Source: Austropuccinia psidii (taxonomy: Eukaryota > Basidiomycota > Pucciniomycetes > Pucciniales > Sphaerophragmiaceae). From it: a DNA stretch of 64,000 nt. Position numbers and translations under genes: made by a program. The stretch is from NCBI GenBank assembly GCA_023105745.1, contig JALGQZ010000001.1, forward strand, positions 49,785,662 through 49,849,661, read 5' to 3'. This document shows, piece after piece, positions 57,017 to 64,000 of the stretch (position 1 is the first letter of the stretch; the number at the start of each line of letters is the position of its first letter). The notes below the pieces were generated by a model. The model was not told where the DNA came from. It was given only the letters and a program-made list of their open reading frames with translations, and made no database searches.

Positions 57017-58101
57017 AATGGGGTGAAAAGGCTGCTAGACTTTTTCACGTAGAGGAAGTGAAGATTTTTCACTCTCCATGACAGACTTGTGGTTTGCAAA
57101 AGGCCTTTATAGCCTTTATTGGGCTCAGATGTGGCTTTTAAACCACATCTGGGCAGTTTTCACCAATACAGGGTGAAAAATTTCATCTGGGGACCACACA
57201 GCCTGATTCTGACGTGTATGACTTGTAGAATGCTGTACACAACCTGTATGGGACCCCAGTATTGACTGAACTATGAGTTGTTGAGTTAAAAACAAGCTTC
57301 TTTGTCTGTTTGACACCTCATAATCATGGTTGTGGGATATTCTTCCATGGTAAGTCTGTGATGGCCAAACTGTGGGATTTTGACTTAAAACAGCTATACC
57401 TACGTCAGTTTTTGAGATATCAACTTCAAGATTTGTCCAGTGTGTATCCCTGTATGTGCTCTACACAATGGAGCGTCATTTGATATGGTTATCATTAAAT
57501 ATGGCAAAGTTATCCCATGTACAAGATTTTTGTACATATGCATGTTCTAGGCAAAAAGCTGTATTGGGCTTGTTTTCCTTATAAATTTTGTTCTAGATGA
57601 GATATGGTCAAATGAATGGCACCATCAAATAGCCCTGATTGTTCTATTTCCCAAAAGACCCAACTTTAGGTATCTCACACTGAAACGGTAGAAGTTAGAT
57701 GAGAGATGGATATTTTATTCACTCTTATTTGGCCTGAATTTGACCATAACTTCTGTAATACTGGTTCTATCTCAGTTTGGCTGGTGCCATTGGATAGCCC
57801 TCGCTTAGAGATTAATTTTTAATACCCATTTGATGGGGTTAAGCCTCTTACTCTGTACTTCAGATGAGAGGTGAAAATTAAGGTTTCTGCTCAGCAACAA
57901 CTTTGAGCAGGGATAACTTTGTTATTCTTTGGCCTATGATGATGGAACTTTTATATTTGGAAAGAGGTGAGTTCCCTCTTTTTTTGAATACCTTTTGAGC
58001 TGATTTGGCTCAGATCCATGTTTTGGTGGTATCTTGGCTCTACCATTGATTTATGGTATTTGGCTGTCATGCTTGTGCTCTGTTTTTGTGTCAGAGCCTG
58101 A
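57017..58101 (-). repeat. A3 3' LTR, right part
   Basis: A-type LTR from 'ggtgaaaaggctgctagac' to '..cagagcctgaca'. The conserved hairpin near 57105-57172 is in a mixed state: one outer arm is CCTTTATTGG, the other still CCAATACAGG, giving one mismatch. It is followed by the polypurine tract (58102-58120). Confidence 0.88.
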
Positions 58102-58127
58102 CATACCCTCCCTCTAAAAAAGCCTCA

Positions 58128-59090
58128 TCATTGATGAGACTGTTCAGTCTTCCTAGACGCTCTGAATCTCCTCAAATGAAGGTCCCCATCTGTTATGGCA
58201 TCTTCTGGAAACCATTTGTCCTTATCAGCTGTCTGGTTCTTGAATCTGACTAAGTACTGTCTCTGATCCTTACCATTAGGTCTGATCTTCATGGCCTTGA
58301 TGATTTTCTTCACTGGTACAGGCAAATCCTCCACCTCCACTATTTCTGGTGGTGTGGGAGTCTTCTTCCTGCAGGGGAATTTATCCTCCTCTGTCTTGAA
58401 GTATGACTTGACTAAACTCACTGCAAAGACTGGGTGTTTCCTGGAAAACTCCTCTGTCAGTTTGACTTCCACTGCATTTTTCCCTATCAATTTAATGATA
58501 GTGAAGGGCCCTACAAATGAGTCTCTCATTTTCTTAGGTCCTTTGAGACTATTAAAGTTCAAAGTAGACACTAACACTTGATCCGCTTGTTTAAAGTCAG
58601 GTTCCATGTGTGATTTGTCCCACCTCTTCTTGTTATATTATTTTGCCTCAGCTATGCATTTGGAAGCTGTGTAACCAGCTATCTTCCACATTTAATGGAA
58701 ATCTTTGGCTGTGGGGCGGATGGTCAGAAGGTTTTTCCTCAAGTGATCCACACGCAATAGGGGATTCCACCATTTTTCTACCAGGGCAGGCGTTTTTCCT
58801 GTAGTAGAATGCTTACTTGTGTTATATGCCAGTTGGACTGCTGGTAGAAGGGTAACCCAGTCATGGGTGTAACCTTCATGGTCCTTATATTCCATGCCAT
58901 AGGCACAGAATCTTCTAAGGATGTCCTCCATTTTCTGGATCATCCTCTCAACTAGTCTATCTGTTTGTGGATGGTAAGCTGTAGAAAAAGCAAGTTCAGT
59001 ACCCTATCACTGATTATGATCTTAGGGACTCCATAGGTGGATATGATGTTGTTCCATAATAACAGAACAGTATCCATTGCTGCATTCTGG
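58128..59090 (-). pseudogene. A3 integrase core, C-terminus and chromodomain
   Basis: 58607-58128 is open for 159 codons: [32 protein letters not shown], then chromodomain [17 protein letters not shown] and the Arg-rich end. Upstream are a TAA (about 58640, in AEAK-YNK where A2 has Glu), another stop after KDFH (about 58693), and the core piece 58943-58692 ([19 protein letters not shown]). A small deletion at about 58995 removes the DRDPK-flanking part, and at about 59083 the sequence jumps into RT. Confidence 0.85.
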
Positions 59091-60121
59091 TGTACTCATA
59101 TATGCCCATAGATCATATGATTCTGAGTAGTTTCATGGAGTTAGGTTTAACTCCATTCTGGTGGAAGCCTTTCATACAATCCATTTTGCTTATGTATGTG
59201 GCTTTTTCAAGTTTGTCTAATGCATGAGGTATCCTGGGTATAGGGTACCTGTCAGCTTTGGTGTAGTTATTCAGAGCTCTGAAATCTCCAAACAGCCTAG
59301 ACTTGCCATCATGCCAGGAAATTGGGACAGGAGTGGTAATTTCCACTATTTCATTGTGTCCAATCTTTCTGATGACATCCATGTCCAGTAGCTCATTTAT
59401 ATGTTTTTCAATTTCCTTCCTGGTTTCCAGACTTTCTGGGTAAGGAGGTCTCCTGAGAATTGGTGGATAAGGTCTTTCCACATCCAGATATAGTTCTATA
59501 TCATGGCCTCTGACCTTGTCTAATGGTTCTTCACCAATGGAAAATGCTGGTCTATTCTTTCGCAGCATTTTTAGTAAGCTTAGTTTTTCTTTACTGGTGA
59601 GGGTAGTGCTAAACTGTCCCTCTCTGAATTCATTCAGTAGTTCTTCCAGTGGATCTTGGGCAGAGACTTGGTATATATCAAGTGAAATTTTTTTTTCCTT
59701 GTTGGTACCAATGGTAATGTGCCTGTTTTTACAGTTGCAAATGTCAATGCCATACATGCTCTGGTAATCTGTCCCCAGCAAGAACCCTTGGATGTGGGAC
59801 TCATAAAGCATCACAAACTCGGGATTGAGTCTGATATTAACCTTCCTGTGGTGTATAATTATCTCTTTGATAATTGTACCCATTGAAGTCATCTTGCCTG
59901 AAGCACTTTTGAAGTTCTTTGCCTTAGTGGGCAAGAGCTGGTTTTCCCAATTTGGGAAGTGGGTATCCAGATAATTCCAGCCACTATGGAGAAGTGTGCT
60001 CCACTGTCAATGATCAATGGATGTTGAGTATTGTCAATACAAACAGTCACTTTTGTGGCTGTTCAATGTATGTATGCCATTCCTTTGGTTGGTGTGACTA
60101 GGAATGTTTTTGCATGTTGTG
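59091..60121 (-). pseudogene. A3 protease and reverse transcriptase N-terminal half
   Basis: 273 open codons (59934-59113) from the protease C-terminus (LNPEFVMLYESHIQGFLLGT) to RT fingers and palm (VERPYPPILRRPPYP, KIGHNEIVEITTPVPISW, RLFGDFRALNNY, KMDCMKGFHQNG). Further right the protease active site DSGAH is visible near 60000, in another frame because of a 1-nt loss near 59975. RT stops at LLRII where the deletion joins it to integrase, so the YIDD part is missing. Confidence 0.87.
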
Positions 60122-63100
60122 TGTAAGATGTGACTATGAGACTGATGATAATATCACTATTAATCAACAGTACTGTGTCTGTTCTTATGAAATATAATAA
60201 TAACATATTATTATAACCACAATCAAATAATTAAAGAATTATTTCTTTCACATGTTAAGCACTACGAGTGATTTTAACAGTGAGCAAGTAATTGTCTACT
60301 AGAATCAATTACAAGAAGATTTTAACAATAAAACTTCTTTTATTAAAATAAGAAAATTATTTTAATCTATAATTATCTTGTGCAAGAATAATTATAATGA
60401 TAATTCTTGAAGAAAACAAATTTTAAAGAAAAACTGTAAGAATTAAAGATAAATCACTCACTAATATTTCAAAGAACTTATTGAAAGATAAGATAGGTAG
60501 ATTTGACATAGGATTGTGGAGTTAAAGGATCAAAATCGATTTATAACAGTATTACAACCATATATAGTTGGATTCTATGATTTCACGTCTTTCTGATTGA
60601 TTCTGAACGATTGAAAACAGTTAAGAATAGCTGTAACTAATACTTACTTGTTGGGAATAATGGTTTAAAAGATAATAAGATGATGATGTGGAAAAAACAG
60701 CAAGAGGAGGCCTCTTTTAAGTCAGCAACAGCTCACAGAGGCATGCCATGGAGCGTACTGAAAACCCAGTGGGTGAGAAAACAATAAACCTTTTTGGATT
60801 ATTGATTGCATCATCTGTAGTCACATGAGCTTATCATAATTACTTAATTGATGCTTTTACATGACTACCAACCCAAATATGGTTAAAAATAAAAGGAGTA
60901 ACATCTGTAAATCTTCTTACATTCCAAAATAATCATTGATTTCTCAAATTTATCAATTTTATTGCCAATTTCATCACAGGATGTAATTACTGTGAATTTT
61001 TGAAGATTCAGTGTTTCACGTAGAATAGTCAAAAATGGACTGTAGGTAAAACTTTTAATTTTACTAGTATAACTGTAATCCTTTTTTGTTGTACCATAGA
61101 TAATACAGTTCTCTATTAGTTCTGAAAGTTTCAGAAAGAGTCATTAAGGATTGTATTTTTAGTGAATTTTTGAAGTTTTTACCTCATTTCTACGTAGAAT
61201 TGCAAATAGCAGTGTTTCACTGGTTGCTATGAGATAAATCAATGGATAAAAGTCGAAAAAGGGTTTTAATTACTCTTTTTGGGGTTTATCCATGGAAAGT
61301 CATTAAAAATTGACATGGTTACAGGAGTCTAAGTAGCTCTTTACCTCCTTGGCACTTCAAAATAGCAGGTTATTTGCTATTTTCTTAAGATTTACTGTAG
61401 TTGTAACCTGGTAACCAAGTTCCCAAAAGGTTTTAGTTTACCAATTAGGCTAAGATGATCCATGGATCCAAGCTTTTGAGCTTTACACGCCTCTGAGGTC
61501 TCAGAAGTTGGGTACCCTGGCTCTCTTCGATGTCTTTTGTACCACTTTGCTTATTTTTCACGTCAAAATAGAAATTCAAGCTTGAAGTGAGATATTCACT
61601 ATGGGTTTACCAAAAGTCCATGTAAGAATACAAGGATATTAAGTGCCCAAAAAATGCATAACACTATTCTTAGTGTATATGTAACATGGGATTTCTCACT
61701 TTCCCATTATTTTGGCATGAATTTAAGAAAAACAAAAATTTTCACGGATCTTTTATGTGGTATTGAAGTATTTTCTATTTTACCACCTCAAAGAGTTAAT
61801 TTGAGCTTATTCACTCTATGGAGCTACCCTAGGTGAATTTTATTGTAGAATCCAAATCTGGCCTTAAATCCATCGATTTACTTACTCAATAAAAAGTTGT
61901 TCATCTTTTCTGAAATCAAAAATGATGAATTTTGGATATATGCATGACTTATGAGTTATGCATAATTCAAAATTTCTTTTTAAGATAGTTGTGGCCTATT
62001 TGGGTATGTAAAATATACCTCAAGGCTCACATTCCCTCCCACCAAAAAATAAAATTGTACTACAATTTTATCAATGATAGAAATAATAAAAACCCCCAAA
62101 GGGGGGTTAATTTCCACTGTCCAACCTCTTTACATTACTCAGATCAAGTAATTCAAAGCAAATTTTTAGACATATTCAGGCTTGTGGCCTTCTTTCATGT
62201 CTAAATCTTCTCAAGAGTTTACCTGAGTCAGGTATATCTGATTCTGCCAGCCATTCATCTTCATGTACTGGATTTCTATATCTGACATGATATTCTCTCT
62301 GATTTTTACCCCTAAGTCTCCTTTCTTTAATGACTTTCTTTATATTTTTGTCTTCATTCTTCTTTATCAACTGGTTGATAATGTTTTATCAAGCTGACTG
62401 CAAAAGTGGAGTGTTCATTTTCCAATTCACCACTCAATTCCACTTTAACTGCATTGGTTCCAGTAAGGCAACAATAAGAAAAGGTCCTATATAAGAATCT
62501 TTAAGTTTCTTTGGGCCTTTGATATTATTAAAATTCAAGGTTGAAACTAAAACTAAGTCCCCTACTTTGAAGTCTGGTATTTTATGACTCTTGTCCCACT
62601 TCTGCTTTGCATAATCAAAAGCATCATCCATACTTTGTTTTTCATGGTGTTTTACTTTATCAAGCATTATCTTGAAGCTGGAAGCTGTAGGATGAATTTC
62701 AATCAAGTCTTTCCTCAGTGTGTCTCCTGGGAGTCCTGGATTCCATCCTTTTTCTAACATAGCAGGAGTTTGTCCTGTGGAAGAATGGACTGATGTCTTG
62801 TATGCCAATGCTAATGCAGGTATCAGATTGCACCAGTCATGGGTAAAGCCATCTGAGTCTTTGAATTCTAACCCATAAGCACAAAATCTCTTGATCATGT
62901 CTTCTAAGGTTTGAATCATCCTCTCTGCTAGCCCATCTGTCTGAGGGTGATATGCTGTAGAGAATGATAACTTAGTCCCAAACAATCTATGAAGATTGGT
63001 CCAAAGTGCAGATGTGAACTTGGGATCTCTGTCACTTATGATATTCTTAAATAATCCTGTATGAGAAATAACTCTACTCCACAGAAGAAGAGCTGTGTCC

Positions 63101-63167
63101 ATAGCAGTGTCATCTTTATGACATGGTAAGAATATGGGAGTCTTGCTATATCTGTCTACAATGACTG
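60122..63167 (-). mobile_element. Ty3/gypsy element D, 3' part, C-type LTR
   Basis: 3' LTR 60122-62031 (plus-strand TGTAAGATGTG...AAGGCTCACA), a polypurine tract GGTGGGAGGGAA (62032-62044), then chromodomain and integrase on the minus strand until an E-type LTR interrupts at 63168. Inserted in A3 protease at '..catgttgtg'. Shows that C-type LTRs belong to elements with E/P-like pol. Confidence 0.9.
62176..63167 (-). pseudogene. D integrase and chromodomain
   Basis: 63102-62434 is open for 222 codons: [55 protein letters not shown], then the GPY module ([28 protein letters not shown]). A frameshift near 62440-62470 follows. The chromodomain lies at 62370-62176 (REYHVRYRNPVHEDEWLAES). A well preserved core with the second Asp and the Glu (LAERM) intact. 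The upstream integrase start is cut by the LTR at 63168. Confidence 0.88.
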
Positions 63168-64000
63168 TGTAAGGTTTGTCTATGAAACTCTTGATAATAG
63201 TAACAATATCAAGAGTAATATGACTGTCCTCAGTAGAAAAATATAATATAATAAGATATTACCACCACAAATTTAAGTATAATTATTAAAAATCATTATA
63301 TATAAAAAATAAATTTAATTATTATTATAATAATATAATAATAAAAAAATAATAATTATAATAAATTATAATTATTCTATTATTGTTATAGTCACTGACA
63401 GTTATAACAATAAGAAGTGTAAAGCTCTTAATGAGACAATTACACGTGGAAAATATGAATATTAACCACTTATAAATAATATAAATATTATTTATAAAAA
63501 GAATTAAACACACACTGTGCAGAAATAATTCTTTTAGAATAAAAATTCTATAAAAAAAACTAATACTAGATAAAAAAATATAGAATTCTAGAGAAAACTT
63601 ACTTATAAGATTTATTTAATACAATAAGTCAAAATACAACAGTTATAATATTAAATAATAATTATAAGTTAAAAACACGTCAAAAATCAATAAATTTAAA
63701 GATAAAACAACTTTTAATAATATAAATTATGATTTAAGAGTTTTTGAGAGGAATTTGTGGATTTTAAAAGATATTTAAAATGATAATTTTATATAATAAA
63801 ATATATTATTGGTGATTACAACAATAATCTAAATTCTATGACTTCAATTCTTTAATTTCAATAAATAAAGAATAAAAATAACTTAAGAATTACTTTTAAT
63901 AATAAGATTTTATATTTAATAAAGCTTTACCTGTTTAAATTTCTAATATGATTGGATTGATAATGAATGATGGACAAAAACAGTGATGAAAAGACTCTTT
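63168..64000 (-). mobile_element. E-type LTR, start of an element running off the window
   Basis: Begins TGTAAGGTTTGTCTATG and follows E's LTR (36827 onwards) to the window end. It is the insertion that interrupts D's integrase. Whether it is solo or part of an element lies outside the window. Confidence 0.9.

Larger units (their letters stand above)
54835..60121 (-). mobile_element. Ty3/gypsy element A3, minus strand, partial
   Basis: 3' LTR (about 54840-55096 plus 57022-58101, lacking its first 40 bp), polypurine tract, integrase C-terminus, then after an internal deletion RT and protease; it is cut by element D at 60122. About 1.7 kb of pol between integrase and RT is missing. Related to A2 throughout. 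Confidence 0.88.

Noticed and set aside
1..64000. CRISPR arrays, operons or bacterial promoters
   Set aside because: No regularly spaced short repeats; introns, chromodomain Ty3 elements and tRNA introns show eukaryotic nuclear DNA.

Overview
This window reads as an AT-rich nuclear segment of a rust fungus (Pucciniales). The basis is the character of the Ty3/gypsy proteins, which resemble the chromodomain elements that fill large rust genomes such as Austropuccinia, and the short introns of about 70 bp with CTGAT-type branch sites. The species-level idea comes from recall, not from a search. I find no intact housekeeping gene. About four fifths of the window is nested LTR retrotransposon; the rest is AT-rich spacer, tRNA-like sequences and one DNA transposon.

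Layout. 1-1558: piece of a B-type LTR. 1559-5165: remnant of minus-strand element A1 (integrase end), split by a solo C-type LTR (2991-4904). 5166-8234: spacer. 8235-8545: two tRNA-like sequences facing each other. 9451-11398: a third, intron-bearing tRNA-like gene on the minus strand, split in its D loop by a 1.84-kb transposon (9544-11381) with 60-bp terminal inverted repeats, a 3-bp target duplication and two short spliced genes. 11399-14551: spacer. 14552-47882: one old plus-strand Ty3 element, P, blown up by nested insertions: A2 (15667-24961), a solo B LTR (27032-29054), two solo A LTRs (29712-31127, 32957-34396) and element E (36827-46698, TSD TGAAG). 47883-54834: unassigned sequence with a decayed coding stretch, a solo A LTR (48608-50045) and a solo C LTR (50328-54286) that itself holds a solo B LTR (50857-52885). 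54835 to the end: element A3 on the minus strand, split by a solo C LTR (55097-57016) and by element D (from 60122), itself interrupted at 63168 by an E-type LTR that runs off the window.

Two retroelement lineages occur. A elements have 1.44-kb LTRs starting TGTCAGCCTG and ending CAGCCTGACA. B, C and E are 1.9-2.2-kb LTR subfamilies of one second lineage, to which P, E and D belong. Both encode one long Gag-Pol frame (disordered N-terminus, capsid, CCHC knuckle, protease, reverse transcriptase, RNase H, integrase, chromodomain). Every copy here is broken by stops, frameshifts or deletions.

The most interesting signal is a second open frame, +1 relative to Gag, overlapping the Gag N-terminal region. 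A2, E and P all have it in the same relative frame, and its product shares a core around a Gly-Trp motif while the Gag frame there looks disordered. It may be an undescribed overlapping gene of rust Ty3 elements. Other leads are the tRNA-inserted transposon with spliced genes, a captured zinc-knuckle plus OTU-protease gene fragment inside E, and a conserved hairpin in the A LTR with a compensatory base-pair change.
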